Counted from the first letter of the stretch, positions 9,218-19,281 are shown. The stretch: DNA of 64,000 nucleotides from Rhizobium sp. BK316 (GCF_014193695.1 NZ_JACHZR010000003.1:186001-250000), one strand, 5' to 3'. Notes: generated by a model from the letters alone, not told the origin. Made by a program: numbers and translations.

Positions 9218-9304
9218 GGTGAAATTACCCGCGCAGCTGCGTCATTTGACGGTGGCGGGAAAGCAGCGCTTCGCTATCATCTGACTTCGATTGGAGTAAG
9301 ACAC

Positions 9305-9916
9305 ATGAAATCAAGAAACGGACCCCTGCGGGTTGGTATCGGCGGGCCGGTCGGCTCGGGCAAGACGGCGCTGACCGAAAAGCTCTGCAAAGCGATGCGT
9401 GACGACTATTCTGTCGCTGTCGTGACCAACGACATTTACACGACCGAGGACGCAGAGGCGCTGGTGCGCATGCAGGCGCTGCCGTCCGAACGCATTGTCG
9501 GTGTGGAGACCGGCGGCTGCCCGCATACTGCCATACGCGAGGATGCGACGATCAACCTTCAGGCGATCGCCAATCTCAACGAGCGCATCCCGGATCTTGA
9601 TGTCGTCTTCATCGAATCCGGCGGCGACAATCTGGCTGCGACCTTCTCGCCCGATCTCGCCGATATCACCATCTATGTGATTTCCGTCTGTCAGGGCGAA
9701 GAAATTCCGCGCAAGGGCGGGCCGGGCATCACCCGATCGGACCTTCTCGTCATCAACAAGAAGGATCTGGCGCCCTATGTCGGCGCTGACCTCGATGTGA
9801 TGGACCGGGATGCGACGCGCATGCGGGCGACCCGCCCCTTTGTCTTTTCCGACATGAAGCGCGGCGACGGCATCAGTTCGATCGTCGACTTCCTGCGGGT
9901 GCAGGGCGGTCTCTAG
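9305..9916 (+). CDS. ureG: Urease accessory GTPase UreG
   Basis: 203 residues of the SIMIBI GTPase family. The P-loop GGPVGSGKT lies at about residues 13-21, the nickel-binding CPH motif at 72-74, switch residues are in [15 protein letters not shown], and the guanine-specificity NKKD is present. It hydrolyses GTP to drive nickel transfer to urease. Its stop codon TAG lies within a CTAG palindrome that also provides the stop of the convergent Crp/Fnr gene. Confidence 0.97.
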   Translation: MKSRNGPLRVGIGGPVGSGKTALTEKLCKAMRDDYSVAVVTNDIYTTEDAEALVRMQALPSERIVGVETGGCPHTAIREDATINLQAIANLNERIPDLDVVFIESGGDNLAATFSPDLADITIYVISVCQGEEIPRKGGPGITRSDLLVINKKDLAPYVGADLDVMDRDATRMRATRPFVFSDMKRGDGISSIVDFLRVQGGL

Positions 9917-10599
9917 ATCCTTTTCAGCGTATTGACGTCGCTGATGGCGATGAAGCGGCCGCGCACGGTTACGCCCGCCGATTTGAGCGTCGAGAAGGCA
10001 CGAGATAATGCCTCCGGCGCCAGGCCGAGCTTGCGGGCGAGCAGGTTCTTCGGGAAGGGCAGCCGCAGCGATGCCATTGCCGGTCCTTCCTCCACGCAAT
10101 GCGAGAGAAGGTAGTGCGCCACGCGCTGTGGTGCCGTCTGCATCCGGTCGTTGGCGAGGCATTCCATCGTCGACAGCAGATGCAGCGACAGGCTGCGCAT
10201 GATCGTGGTGCCGATCTGTGGGTGTTCCGCCAAGAGGGCGCGTACCTTGCCGATGTGGAAGCGGGCAAGCACCGTGTTGTCCATCGACTGGGCACCATAA
10301 CGATAGACGCCGCCTGCCTGAATCAGACATTCGGCGAAGCTGTCGCCCGGCTCGCAGATGCGGATGTCTGCCTCGCGACCTTCGCCGTTCAGACGAAAGA
10401 GCCGGACGTAGCCTTCCAGCACGCTGTAGAAATAAACGCCAGGTTCGCCTTCCTGGAAGAGAATGTCGTGCGAGACGGAAGAGATCACGGTGGAGCAGGC
10501 GCGCAGCGCCTCGGTCTCCGCGCTGTCCAGTTCTGCAAATATTCCGGCTCTGGAAAGCAGCGCCCGCTCGCGGCTGCTCGGCATCAGCATCCTGTTCAT
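9913..10599 (-). CDS. Crp/Fnr-family regulator, Dnr-like
   Basis: 228 residues from an ATG at 10599 with GGAGG seven bases upstream; the frame continues to 10692, but that start lacks a ribosome site. A cyclic-nucleotide-binding fold (about 15-130, with FQEGEPG and EPGDSFAE) is followed by a winged helix ([22 protein letters not shown]). The Fnr-type N-terminal cysteine cluster is missing. The helix resembles Dnr/NnrR-type NO sensors more than FnrN; that is inference. An FNR-like box lies about 80 bases upstream. It converges on ureG with overlapping stops. Confidence 0.8.
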   Translation of the reverse strand: MNRMLMPSSRERALLSRAGIFAELDSAETEALRACSTVISSVSHDILFQEGEPGVYFYSVLEGYVRLFRLNGEGREADIRICEPGDSFAECLIQAGGVYRYGAQSMDNTVLARFHIGKVRALLAEHPQIGTTIMRSLSLHLLSTMECLANDRMQTAPQRVAHYLLSHCVEEGPAMASLRLPFPKNLLARKLGLAPEALSRAFSTLKSAGVTVRGRFIAISDVNTLKRI

Positions 10600-10678
10600 G
10601 TTTCGGCCTCCGGCAGCGGTCGATGCCGCCAATATCCCCTTGATGATGCCAGAATAGGGGAAGCGGAGCGCGGGGGGA

Positions 10679-10692
10679 TTGATTTTGGTCAA
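10679..10692 (-). promoter_or_regulatory. FNR/Dnr-type box
   Basis: TTGATTTTGGTCAA differs by one base from the consensus TTGAT-N4-ATCAA bound by Fnr/Dnr proteins. It lies about 80 bases upstream of the ATG of the Crp/Fnr gene, consistent with autoregulation or control by another Fnr. Confidence 0.5.
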
Positions 10693-10710
10693 ACGCTGCA
10701 GGTGAGCCTC

Positions 10711-10923
10711 TCATCGAAGCCAGCGATCGATCGGGATGGTAAAGGACCAGGGGTTCGGACCTTTACGGTTTCTGGTGAACCGGCGGATGAAGGGCAGGAG
10801 CACAAACAGACGCTTACCGCGTTCGGCCTCCTCGACAGGCTGCCTGTTACGCGGGTTACCCCAGCGGTCTTCATAGAGATCCTTGAATAGCGAACTGATC
10901 GGGATCATCGCTCCATTCTCCAT
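10711..10923 (-). CDS. Small hypothetical protein
   Basis: A possible 70-residue protein (or 65 from the ATG at 10908) rich in Arg and aromatic residues, containing SLFKDLYEDRWGNP and ending SFTIPIDRWLR. No known domain was recognised. No clear ribosome-binding site is visible. Its interest is positional: it is transcribed divergently from the LacI gene and its start is next to the first of three LacI-type operators, so it is a candidate target of that regulator. It may not be real. Confidence 0.4.
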   Translation of the reverse strand: MENGAMIPISSLFKDLYEDRWGNPRNRQPVEEAERGKRLFVLLPFIRRFTRNRKGPNPWSFTIPIDRWLR

Positions 10924-10924
10924 A

Positions 10925-10942
10925 TTTTGAATCGATTCAAAA
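10925..10942. promoter_or_regulatory. LacI-type operator 1
   Basis: A perfect 18-bp palindrome, TTTTGAATCGATTCAAAA, with the central CG typical of LacI-family operators. It is next to the start of the small minus-strand ORF. Confidence 0.75.
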
Positions 10943-10956
10943 TACGGTCGCATATA

Positions 10957-10970
10957 TTGAACCGATTCAA
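10957..10970. promoter_or_regulatory. LacI-type operator 2
   Basis: TTGAACCGATTCAA, one symmetry break from operator 1. Its centre lies 30 bases from operator 1. Confidence 0.75.
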
Positions 10971-11005
10971 TCCTCTTCCTCATTCTTAATGCTGTCAAGT
11001 TTATT

Positions 11006-11019
11006 TTGAACCGATACAA
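11006..11019. promoter_or_regulatory. LacI-type operator 3
   Basis: TTGAACCGATACAA, the third copy of the motif. Its centre is 49 bases from operator 2 and 45 bases before the LacI start codon, in the likely lacI promoter, suggesting autoregulation. Confidence 0.7.
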
Positions 11020-11063
11020 TCTTTTGCTAGAGTGCGCCGAATTCGTACCTGCAAGGAGTAGCT

Positions 11064-12125
11064 TTGGCCAAAGGACATGTGAGGTTGGCTGATGTCGCCA
11101 AGGCGGCAGGCGTATCGCAGGGTACGGCATCGAATGTCTTTAGCCGTCCGGACGTGGTGCGGGAGGAAGTGCGGGAACGGGTGCTCAATGTTGCCCGCGA
11201 GCTCGGTTACGGTGGGCCTGATATCAAGGGCAGGCTGCTCAGGGCAGGGCGGGTGAACGCGATCGGCGTCGCCGCTGTCGAGCCGCTCGCCTATTTCTTC
11301 GACGATCCCTGGGCACGCTCCCTGATGACCGCGATCGGCGAAGTCTGTGATGCCAGCGGCACCGGTATTGCCGTCGTATCGGCAATGAACGAGGAGCGGC
11401 TTGCCTGGAACATCAACAGTGCGCTTGTCGACGGCTTCATCCTGCTGTGCGTGGAAGGTGGGGAGAGGCTGGTGGAACTCACCCGCCAGCGTCAGCTGCC
11501 GTTCATCGCGCTTGCGCTCGGCATCGAGGACGAGACCATTCCGGCAATCGGGATCGACAATGTCTCGGGCGGGGCTGTGGCTGCGCGGCATCTGCTGGAA
11601 CTCGGGCACCGTGACATCGCGATCCTGTCGATTGGCGATGTCGATGGCCTTGTCGGCCTGGTGGCGCCGGAGCGTGTGGACCCCGAAATGGAGGCTACGC
11701 CACGCGACCGCATGCACGGTTACTGGCAGGCGATGGCAGAATACGGCATCCCGCGTGAAGCCGTCCCGATCCAGGGAACGCTGCATGACAGGCCGAGCAC
11801 GCTGACAGCAATGGAAGCCCTGTTCTCCTCCGACAATCCGCCGACGGCCATTCTGGCGATGTCGGACAAGGTTGCGCTGTTTGCCATGCAGTGGCTGGCC
11901 GAACAGGGGCTGAAGGTGCCGGAGGATGTTTCCATCATCGGCTTCGATGGCGTGCCCGAGGCGGCGACCTCGCTGCCGCGCCTGACCACGGTCGCCCAGC
12001 CTTTTGCCGAAATCGCCCGGCGCGCAGTGACGGCGATTCTCGAAAATGCGCTGCCGGAGGACCATGAGGCGCTCGATCTCGAACTTGTCGTGAGAGACAG
12101 CACGGCCATGCCAAGGCTGCGGTAA
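11064..12125 (+). CDS. LacI-family transcriptional regulator
   Basis: 353 residues with a TTG start 5 bases after AAGGAG. The N-terminal LacI helix-turn-helix (RLADVAKAAGVSQGTASNVF, about residues 7-26) and hinge helix precede a periplasmic-binding-protein-like effector domain (about 60-350), with the family motif PEDVSIIGFDG. The inducer is unknown. No sugar transport operon adjoins it, which is unusual for this family. The neighbouring gene downstream is a convergent efflux operon. Three operator-like palindromes lie upstream. Confidence 0.9.
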   Translation: MAKGHVRLADVAKAAGVSQGTASNVFSRPDVVREEVRERVLNVARELGYGGPDIKGRLLRAGRVNAIGVAAVEPLAYFFDDPWARSLMTAIGEVCDASGTGIAVVSAMNEERLAWNINSALVDGFILLCVEGGERLVELTRQRQLPFIALALGIEDETIPAIGIDNVSGGAVAARHLLELGHRDIAILSIGDVDGLVGLVAPERVDPEMEATPRDRMHGYWQAMAEYGIPREAVPIQGTLHDRPSTLTAMEALFSSDNPPTAILAMSDKVALFAMQWLAEQGLKVPEDVSIIGFDGVPEAATSLPRLTTVAQPFAEIARRAVTAILENALPEDHEALDLELVVRDSTAMPRLR

Positions 12126-12140
12126 GCCCGGAAAATAAAA

Positions 12141-12162
12141 AGGCCGGGTCGATGCCCGGCCT
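12141..12162. terminator. Bidirectional terminator
   Basis: AGGCCGGG pairs with CCCGGCCT across a 6-nt loop, with A-rich sequence to the left and T-rich sequence to the right. It separates the convergent lacI and RND genes. Confidence 0.8.
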
Positions 12163-12182
12163 CTTCTCTTGTGATGTCTTGA

Positions 12183-15100
12183 TTACTCGGCCGCGAATGG
12201 CGGCAGCCGCAGCACGTTGGTGTCGTTGCCGGTCTTGCGCTTGCTTTCCGGCTTCTCGATCGCAGTCAGCCGTTCTTCCAGCGAGTCGATGTCGCTGCGG
12301 TTCTCGCGCGCGGCACGGGTGAGATCTTCGCTCGACATCGGCAGCTCTTCCTCGTCCTTCCTACCGACCAGACGGCCGAAGATCCAGCCGAGCAGTCGGG
12401 AAAGATCGTCCATGATCAGGAAGAAGGAGGGTACGACGACGAGCGAGAGCACCGTCGAGACGATAATGCCGCCGATCACCGCGATCGCCATCGGCGCGCG
12501 GAACGAGCCGCCTTCGCCGACGCCGAGCGCGGAAGGTAGCATGCCGGCCGACATGGCGATCGAGGTCATGATGATCGGGCGGGCGCGCTTGCGGCCGGCT
12601 TCGACCATGGCCTCGACACGAGCCATGCCCTGGTGGCGCATCTCGATGGCGAAATCCACGAGCAGGATGGCGTTCTTGGTGACGATGCCCATCAGCATCA
12701 GGATGCCGATCATGACCGGCATCGACAGCGGATTGCTGGTGACGATCAGGCCCGCCGCCACGCCGCCGATGGCGAGCGGCAGCGAGAACAGGATGGTGAA
12801 GGGCTGGATCACGTCCTTGAAGAGCAGGATCAGCACCGTCAGCACCAGGAGAAGGCCCATCAGCATGGCGTTGACGAAGCTCTGCTGCATCTCCGTCTGG
12901 ACCTTCGTATCGCCGCTTTCGGCAAGATGCACCGTGGCCGGGATCTTGGCCTCGTTGACGATCTGGCGGAAGCGGGCCGAAGCCGTGTCGAGGGCGACAC
13001 CCTGAGGCAGGTCGGAACCGATCGAGACGACGCGGTAGCGGTTGTTGCGCTTGATCGAGCTTACGCCTTCCGAATAGTCGATATCGGCGACGGTCGCGAG
13101 CGGAACGGTGCCGCCGCTGGCGGTCTGGATCTTCAGCGCCCGGATGGCCGAGAGATCGCGGCGCATGTCGAGCGAAGCCTGGACCCGGATCGGGATCTGG
13201 CGGTCGTCGAGCGAGATCTTGGCAAGGGCCGCATCGACATCGCCGATGGTGGCGACGCGGATCGTTTCGGAGATCTGCTGCGGCGTGATGCCGAGGCGGG
13301 CAGCCTCGTCCTTGCGCGGACGAACCTGCAGTTCCGGACGGGGCAGGGCACCGTCGGCGCTGACATTGGCAAGCAGCGGATCGGCGCGGAGCTCGGATTC
13401 CAGAATGCCGACCGCATCGTTCAGATCCTGCTCGTTTTTGGAGAGGAAGTTGAAGGAAAGGTCGCGTTCGCCGCGGTCATTGAGCTTCAGGATACGAACG
13501 TCGGGAATGTCGCGCAGTTTGGCGAAGACTTCCTTCTCGATATCCCATTGCGGGCGTTCACGGCCATGGACTTCCACCTTTGGCAGCATCGGGCCGATGA
13601 TCGGGATATGGCCAAGCACATCGTTGACTACCTTCTTGACCAGCGATTGGTCGAGCTTGTCGAGTGCGAGCGTGATGGTCGCGCGGCGCAATTCGAGATC
13701 GCCCTTCGGTGAAGCGCCGCCGAGGACGAATACGCTTTCGACGCCGTTGATGTCCTTGACCCTGTCATAGATCGCATTGGTCGTCTTCTCGGTGTCGTCG
13801 AGCCGCGCGTTCGGCGGCAGTTCCACCGAGAGAACGATGCGTGAGGCGTCTTCCGGAGGCAGGAAGCTGCCGGGAACCTGCATCAGCAGGAAAACGGAGC
13901 CGACGAGGAAGCCGATCGCCGCAAGCAGCGTCGCATAACGCGTGTACCAGCGCCCGGTCGTGCCGCGCACGAGGCGCGTATAGCCCTTCATCAGCAGACT
14001 ATCATTGTCATGATGGTCTTCCATGCCGTCTTCGGCGCGCATGAGATAGGCGGCCATCATCGGGGTGATGAGGCGCGCGACCATCAGCGAGAAGAAGACG
14101 GAGAAGGCGACGGTCAGGCCGAACTGAATGAAGTATTGGCCCGGAATGCCCGGCATGAAGGAAACGGGCACGAAGACGGCGATGATCGTGAAGGTCGTGG
14201 CAATGACGGCAAGACCGATTTCGTCCGCCGCCTCGATCGCCGCTCGATAGGGCGTTTTGCCCATCTTGATGTGGCGAGCGATGTTTTCGATTTCCACGAT
14301 CGCGTCGTCGACGAGAATACCCGTCGCGAGCGTCAAGGCGAGGAAGCTGACGAGGTTCAGCGAGAAGCCCATCATGTCCATGACCCAGAAGGTCGGGATC
14401 GCGGAGAGCGGAAGGGCGATGGCGGAAATCAGGGTTGCCCGCCAGTTCCGGAGGAACAGCAGGACGACGATGACGGCGAGCAGCGCGCCTTCGAGCAGCG
14501 TATGAATGGCGGCTTCGTAGTTGCCGTAAGTGAAATAGACCGAATCGTCGATCATCTCGATCTTCACATTCGGGTTTTCGCTCCTGACCTTGTCGAGGCT
14601 CTGCGCAACGGTTTCGGCGACGCTGACTTCGCTGGCCCCCTTCGAGCGGAAGACGCCGAAGGTGACGACCGGCGTATCGTTGAAGCGCGAGAAGGATTTC
14701 GGCTCCTCGTAGGTGTCCTTGATGACGCCGAGATCGGACAGCTTGACGAAACGGCCGCTCGGGAGCGCAATCGTCGTGTCGGCGAGCTCGGCGACGTTGC
14801 GGGCGTCGCCGAGAACGCGGATCGCCTGCTCGCTGCCCGCCACCTGGCCGCGGCCGGAGCCGAGATCGACGTTGGTGCCGCGCAGCTGCTGGTTCACGCT
14901 TGCGGCGGTAATGCCGTGAGCGTTGAGCTTGTCGGGGGTGAGCTCGATGCGAACTTCACGCTCGGCGCCGCCGTAACGGTCGACGCGGCCGATGCCGGCC
15001 TGACCCTGCAGCGCACGCTTGATCGTATCGTCGACGAACCAGGAGAGTTCTTCCAGTGACATATCCGGTGAGGAAACGGCGAAAGTCTGGATCGCCTGGC

Positions 15101-15503
15101 CTTCAACGTCGACCTTGGTGACGATCGGTGTCTCGGCGGTTGCCGGCAGATCGCTGCGGATGCGGTCGATCGCGTCCTTGACGTCCTGAACGGCCTGTTC
15201 CGTCGGCACTTCCATCCGGAACATGACGTTGGTCTGCGAACTGCCGTCGGTCACTGTCGACTGGATTTCGTCGATGCCGGTGATCGAGGCGATCGCGTCT
15301 TCGATCTCCTTCGTCACCTGCATTTCGAGTTCGGCCGGCGAAGCGCCGCTCTGCGTCACGCTGATCGAAACGAGCGGCACGTCGATGTTCGGGAAGCGCG
15401 TGATCGGCAGCTTGTTGAAGGACTGCATGCCGATGAATATCAGCAGGCAGAAGGCCAGGAGCGGCGCGACCGGATTTCGAATGGACCAGGCTGAAAAATT
15501 CAT
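12183..15503 (-). CDS. RND efflux transporter permease
   Basis: 1106 residues, slightly longer than the usual 1030-1050 because of a charged C-terminal tail (about the last 80 residues, with a predicted coiled segment). It shows the HAE1/AcrB architecture: [15 protein letters not shown] at TM1, large periplasmic loops, the proton-relay aspartates in [13 protein letters not shown] (TM4), and [18 protein letters not shown]. It exports hydrophobic or toxic compounds by proton antiport with the adaptor encoded 12 bases upstream. No outer-membrane TolC gene is present here. Substrate cannot be read from sequence. Confidence 0.93.
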   Translation of the reverse strand: MNFSAWSIRNPVAPLLAFCLLIFIGMQSFNKLPITRFPNIDVPLVSISVTQSGASPAELEMQVTKEIEDAIASITGIDEIQSTVTDGSSQTNVMFRMEVPTEQAVQDVKDAIDRIRSDLPATAETPIVTKVDVEGQAIQTFAVSSPDMSLEELSWFVDDTIKRALQGQAGIGRVDRYGGAEREVRIELTPDKLNAHGITAASVNQQLRGTNVDLGSGRGQVAGSEQAIRVLGDARNVAELADTTIALPSGRFVKLSDLGVIKDTYEEPKSFSRFNDTPVVTFGVFRSKGASEVSVAETVAQSLDKVRSENPNVKIEMIDDSVYFTYGNYEAAIHTLLEGALLAVIVVLLFLRNWRATLISAIALPLSAIPTFWVMDMMGFSLNLVSFLALTLATGILVDDAIVEIENIARHIKMGKTPYRAAIEAADEIGLAVIATTFTIIAVFVPVSFMPGIPGQYFIQFGLTVAFSVFFSLMVARLITPMMAAYLMRAEDGMEDHHDNDSLLMKGYTRLVRGTTGRWYTRYATLLAAIGFLVGSVFLLMQVPGSFLPPEDASRIVLSVELPPNARLDDTEKTTNAIYDRVKDINGVESVFVLGGASPKGDLELRRATITLALDKLDQSLVKKVVNDVLGHIPIIGPMLPKVEVHGRERPQWDIEKEVFAKLRDIPDVRILKLNDRGERDLSFNFLSKNEQDLNDAVGILESELRADPLLANVSADGALPRPELQVRPRKDEAARLGITPQQISETIRVATIGDVDAALAKISLDDRQIPIRVQASLDMRRDLSAIRALKIQTASGGTVPLATVADIDYSEGVSSIKRNNRYRVVSIGSDLPQGVALDTASARFRQIVNEAKIPATVHLAESGDTKVQTEMQQSFVNAMLMGLLLVLTVLILLFKDVIQPFTILFSLPLAIGGVAAGLIVTSNPLSMPVMIGILMLMGIVTKNAILLVDFAIEMRHQGMARVEAMVEAGRKRARPIIMTSIAMSAGMLPSALGVGEGGSFRAPMAIAVIGGIIVSTVLSLVVVPSFFLIMDDLSRLLGWIFGRLVGRKDEEELPMSSEDLTRAARENRSDIDSLEERLTAIEKPESKRKTGNDTNVLRLPPFAAE

Positions 15504-15515
15504 CGGATGGTCTCT

Positions 15516-16718
15516 TTAGTTGGAAGCCGAAGGCTGTTCGCGCACCGGCGTGATGTGGTCGCCGTCGCGGACATAGGCGCCCGCCTTGGCCACGACTTCG
15601 TCGCCGGTCTTCAATCCACTTGTGATTTCGACATAGGCTCCGTCCTGGATGCCGGTCTCGATCTTGGCGAATTTCACCACGCCATTCTCGACCCTGCGGG
15701 CGGAGGAGCCTTCGCTGCCGGTGAGCACCGCCGTCAGCGGAAGGGATACGCCCTCAGTCTCGCGGACGATGATCTCGGCGCTGCCATACATGCCGGAACG
15801 CGCCTTGCTGTCATCGTCGATGGAGATATGGACGAGACCGAGGCGGGTGACCGGATCGACGGTCGGCGACACCAGGCGCACTGCGCCGGAAAGCTTCTCG
15901 CGGCTGCCGGAAAGCGAAATCGTCGCCTTCTGGCCGGTCGTGATCCTGACAATGTCGCTTTCGGCGACTTCGGCGACAAGCTCGATATCGCCGTCACGGA
16001 TAAGCGTAAACAGCGGATCGCCGTTGCCGGCGGCAATGGCGCCCACCTTGGCGTTCTTTGCCGAGATCGTGCCGGCGACCGGCGTCTTCACGTCGGTTCG
16101 GGCGAGCTTCAGATCCGCATCGGCAATCTGGCTGTCGAAAACCTTGAGGTCGGCTTCGGCGACTTCGATCGCCTGCTCGGCAGAAGCGACGCGCGCGTTG
16201 GCGGCGGCGGCGGTCGCATCGGCCTGCTCGACCTGGGCAGTCGAAACCGTGCCCTTCTTACCCATTTCCTGGGCGCGGGCCTGCTGCTGCCTTGCCTGTT
16301 CGGCATTGGCCTGTGCTTCGATGAGCTGGGCGCGCAGCTGGGCGAGGCTTGCCTCGCCCTTGGCTTTCGTCGCCATCATCTGGCTCTTGGTCAGCACCAG
16401 AGCGTCATCGTTCAGCGTCGCCAGCGTGCTTTCGGCCTGAACCTTGTCGCCGACATCGGCCTTCAGGGTGCGAATGGAGAGGCCTTCAACCTGCGGCTGG
16501 ATATAGACTTCCTCGACAGGCTTGACGGTTCCGGTGCCGATGACACGGTCGACGAGGGTGCGGTTCACCGCCGTGGTGACGACGATTGCCGGCAAGTTCT
16601 GGGAAGCCTGGGTCTGCGCATGCGTGACCTTGGGTTCCTCGGCAAATACAGCCGAGGCCGCAAAAGCGGCGATCGGAAAAATGGAGGCGCGTAGTAATGC
16701 GTGCGGCTTGAGTGCCAT
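15516..16718 (-). CDS. RND efflux periplasmic adaptor (membrane fusion protein)
   Basis: 400 residues from the ATG at 16718, which gives a good signal peptide (basic start, then IFPIAAFAASAVFA); the frame extends to 16826 without signal features. It has lipoyl-like halves around VEEVYIQPQVEGLSIRTL and LKLARTDVKTPVAGTISAK, an alpha-helical hairpin rich in Ala/Gln/Glu between them, and beta-barrel and proximal domains after. It links the RND pump to an outer-membrane channel. First gene of a two-gene operon. Confidence 0.9.
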   Translation of the reverse strand: MALKPHALLRASIFPIAAFAASAVFAEEPKVTHAQTQASQNLPAIVVTTAVNRTLVDRVIGTGTVKPVEEVYIQPQVEGLSIRTLKADVGDKVQAESTLATLNDDALVLTKSQMMATKAKGEASLAQLRAQLIEAQANAEQARQQQARAQEMGKKGTVSTAQVEQADATAAAANARVASAEQAIEVAEADLKVFDSQIADADLKLARTDVKTPVAGTISAKNAKVGAIAAGNGDPLFTLIRDGDIELVAEVAESDIVRITTGQKATISLSGSREKLSGAVRLVSPTVDPVTRLGLVHISIDDDSKARSGMYGSAEIIVRETEGVSLPLTAVLTGSEGSSARRVENGVVKFAKIETGIQDGAYVEITSGLKTGDEVVAKAGAYVRDGDHITPVREQPSASN

Positions 16719-17068
16719 GCGTCGTCGTCCAATCTCTTGACGGGATCGGCCGAACTCGCGCGTTCTCAAACAGGGTCGCGGTCGGGCGAATGCCGTCTTC
16801 CAAATCTCAGAGGTATTTACCCGCATCCCATTCGCCGGAACTTATGGTCCCAATCCGGCAAATCCGGCTAGTAGGTGGTATCGATTTGCTCCACGTGCAA
16901 GCCTGGCAGAAAATAATTCCCCATGAGATACTATTAATTACCATTGCGATGCCCATCAATCACCTAAGGGTTATGTGAACATGACGATGATTGATCGGCT
17001 CTCATATGCTTTGACGTTTGACGCCTGATAAATGCGACGGTTGCAAGGCGATTTTTTTCATTGATTGT
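16719..17068. other. Noncoding gap upstream of the RND operon
   Basis: About 350 bases between the RND adaptor start and the terminator of the substrate-binding protein gene. It presumably holds the RND promoter. The middle is AT-rich; no regulator gene or clear palindrome was found. Confidence 0.5.
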
Positions 17069-17103
17069 AAAAAATAGAAACGCGCGGGAGAATTTCCCGC
17101 GCG
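17069..17103 (-). terminator. Intrinsic terminator of the pyrimidine ABC operon
   Basis: Stem CGCGCGGGA (17081-17089) with TCCCGCGCG (17095-17103). On the minus strand it is followed by TTTCTATTTTTT, a standard terminator downstream of the last gene of the operon. Confidence 0.88.
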
Positions 17104-17129
17104 CGTTGCATTTCGGCATCGATATCCTG

Positions 17130-18101
17130 TTACTTGGCGACGGCGTCCGTGATGTCGTGGGTCCAGGCGCCCGACGGCTCCTTGTTGATGATCTTCTGGT
17201 CGAGCAGGGCCTTGGCCGTGCGATCATAAAGCGTGGTGTCGAGCTTGCCGGTGCCGTCTCCGATCAGCTTGGCGACTTCGCCCATCATCCGCTTCTGATG
17301 GTTCTCGTCCTGGCCGCCGGCGTCGACGACGATCCCGGCTGCATCGTCAGGATTCTCCATCGCGTATTTCCAGCCCTTCATGGAAGCGCGGACGAACTTG
17401 ACCATCTTTTCCTTGAAGGCCGGATCCTTCAGCTTGTCTTCCATTGCATAGAGGCCGTCTTCCAGGAGGTCGTTGCCCATGGCGGTATAATTGAAGACGA
17501 CAAGGTCTTCGGGCTTCAGGCCGGCATCGATCGCCTGCCAGTATTCGTTGTAGGTCATGACGGAGATGCAATCGGCCTGCTTCTGCAGCAGCGGCTGCAC
17601 ATCGAAGCTCTGCTTCAGCACGGTCACGCCGTCAGGGCCGCCGTCGGTCTTGAGGCCGAGCTTGTTCATCCAGGCGAAGAACGGATATTCGTTGCCGAAG
17701 AACCAGACGCCGAGCGTGTGGCCCTTGAAGTCGGCTTCGGTCTTGACCGGGCCATCCTTGCGGCAGATCATTTCCATGCCGGATTTCTGGTAGGGCTGGG
17801 CGATATTGACGAGCGGAACGCCCTTTTCGCGGGCGACCAGCGCGCCGCCCATCCAGTCGACGATCACATCGGCGCCGCCGCCGGCAATCACCTGCTCAGG
17901 CGCAATATCCGGGCCGCCCGGCTTGATATCGACATCGAGGCCTTCTTCTTCGTAATAGCCCTTGTCCTTGGCGACGTAATAACCGGCGAACTGCGACTGG
18001 GTGACCCATTTCAGCTGCAGCGTCACCTTGTCGGCGGCCATCGCGTGGGCGGCGGCAAGCGACATCGCGCTCGCCATCATTGCAACCATCAACTTTTTCA
18101 T
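17130..18101 (-). CDS. NMT1/THI5-type ABC transporter substrate-binding protein
   Basis: 323 residues with signal peptide (MKKLMVAMMASAMSLAAAHAMA) and an NMT1-like periplasmic fold: VTLQLKWVTQSQFAGYYVAKDKGYYEEEGLDV and GGADVIVDWMGGALVAREKG. Family members bind hydroxymethylpyrimidine or related pyrimidines. Neighbouring dihydropyrimidinase, ureidopropionase and RutR genes suggest a pyrimidine substrate, which is inference. Last gene of the ATPase-DUF559-permease-permease-SBP operon. Confidence 0.88.
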   Translation of the reverse strand: MKKLMVAMMASAMSLAAAHAMAADKVTLQLKWVTQSQFAGYYVAKDKGYYEEEGLDVDIKPGGPDIAPEQVIAGGGADVIVDWMGGALVAREKGVPLVNIAQPYQKSGMEMICRKDGPVKTEADFKGHTLGVWFFGNEYPFFAWMNKLGLKTDGGPDGVTVLKQSFDVQPLLQKQADCISVMTYNEYWQAIDAGLKPEDLVVFNYTAMGNDLLEDGLYAMEDKLKDPAFKEKMVKFVRASMKGWKYAMENPDDAAGIVVDAGGQDENHQKRMMGEVAKLIGDGTGKLDTTLYDRTAKALLDQKIINKEPSGAWTHDITDAVAK

Positions 18102-18153
18102 TTTCTTTTCCCTCTGAAGTTATGCCCAGGCCCTATGCGGGGCCGGGGCGCGT

Positions 18154-19281
18154 CTAACCACCACGGATAGACGGATGCCAGAACGTCACCGCCCTCTCGG
18201 CAAGGGCGACGACACCATAGAAGATCGAGCCTGCAAGCGCCGCGACGGCGATCTCGGCCCAGACCATGTCGACATTCATGCGACCCATCTCGGTGGAGAT
18301 GCGGAAGCCCATGCCGACGATCGGCGTTCCGAAGAATTCCGCAACGATGGCACCAATCAGCGCCAGCGTCGAGTTGATCTTCAGTGCATTGAAAATGAAG
18401 GGCATTGCGGCGGGAAGCCGGAGCTTTACGAGCGTCTGCCAGTAATTCGATGCGTAGGTGCGCATCAGATCGCGTTCCATGTTGCCGGAGGCGGCAAGTC
18501 CCGCGACGGTGTTCACCAGCATCGGGAAGAAGGTCATGATGATGACGACGGCGGCCTTCGATTGCCAGTCGAAACCGAACCACATGACCATGATCGGCGC
18601 CACGCCGATGATCGGCAGGGCGGACACCATATTGCCGATCGGCAGCAGGCCGCGGCGCAGGAAGGTGAAGCGGTCGGCGAGGATGGCGACCACGAAGCCG
18701 CTAAGGCAGCCGACGGCGTATCCGATCAGAACCGCTTTGAAGATCGTCTGCCTGATATCTTCGCCAAGGATTGGCAAGGAACCCGATATGCGTGCCCAGA
18801 TCGCGCTCGGCGGGGGCAGGATGACGAAGGGAATGCCGGCGCCGCGCGTGATCGCTTCCCAGATGATGAGAATCCAGGCGCCGAAAATCGCCGGTATCAG
18901 GAGACGCAGCAGCCATTTGCCAACATGGGTTGGCGGCTGGAGTTCCGAAAGTTCCGTGACGCAGCGCGAGGCGAGCAGCCAGCCGGCGGCAAGCAGCAGG
19001 AAGAAGGAAGCGCCCGCGAAGCGTTCGTTGCCAGAGAGCGTGCCGAGCAGCAACCACGCGGCGCTATGAGTGCCGATGAAGAGGGCGGTTGCTGCGATCG
19101 CTGTGGATAAAGGCGCGAAGCAGACCAGCGCTGCGGCGATGACGAGCAGAGTGATCAGTGCGGTTGTGGCGGATGATGGAGGCGCAGGGGCTCCTGCCGC
19201 ATAGAGAGGCAGCATAAACATGGCTGCTACCGCGAAGAGGAGGGCGATCGAGCCCTGCCAGGAAAGCGTGATCTGCTTCAT
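18154..19281 (-). CDS. ABC transporter permease (pyrimidine-type) 1
   Basis: 375 residues from the ATG at 19281, which overlaps the preceding permease stop by 4 bases (ATGA). It has several extra N-terminal membrane helices (about residues 8-110) before the BPD_transp_1 domain, with the EAA-like segment ASNYWQTLVKLRLPAAMPFIF. Longer than typical 250-300 residue SsuC/TauC-type permeases because of that N-terminal extension. It forms the channel with the second permease. Confidence 0.9.
   Translation of the reverse strand: MKQITLSWQGSIALLFAVAAMFMLPLYAAGAPAPPSSATTALITLLVIAAALVCFAPLSTAIAATALFIGTHSAAWLLLGTLSGNERFAGASFFLLLAAGWLLASRCVTELSELQPPTHVGKWLLRLLIPAIFGAWILIIWEAITRGAGIPFVILPPPSAIWARISGSLPILGEDIRQTIFKAVLIGYAVGCLSGFVVAILADRFTFLRRGLLPIGNMVSALPIIGVAPIMVMWFGFDWQSKAAVVIIMTFFPMLVNTVAGLAASGNMERDLMRTYASNYWQTLVKLRLPAAMPFIFNALKINSTLALIGAIVAEFFGTPIVGMGFRISTEMGRMNVDMVWAEIAVAALAGSIFYGVVALAERAVTFWHPSIRGG

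Noticed and set aside
13700..15060. Large plus-strand frame over the RND permease
   Set aside because: Acidic/basic repetitive composition typical of antisense shadow; RND permease on the other strand is certain.
12217..16694. Long open frames on the plus strand across the RND genes
   Set aside because: They are mirror-frame artefacts of high-GC coding DNA: compositionally biased with no domains, while the minus strand encodes clear RND proteins.
16860..16980. Possible regulator gene or sRNA upstream of the RND adaptor
   Set aside because: No TetR-like frame, no promoter-terminator pair could be found.
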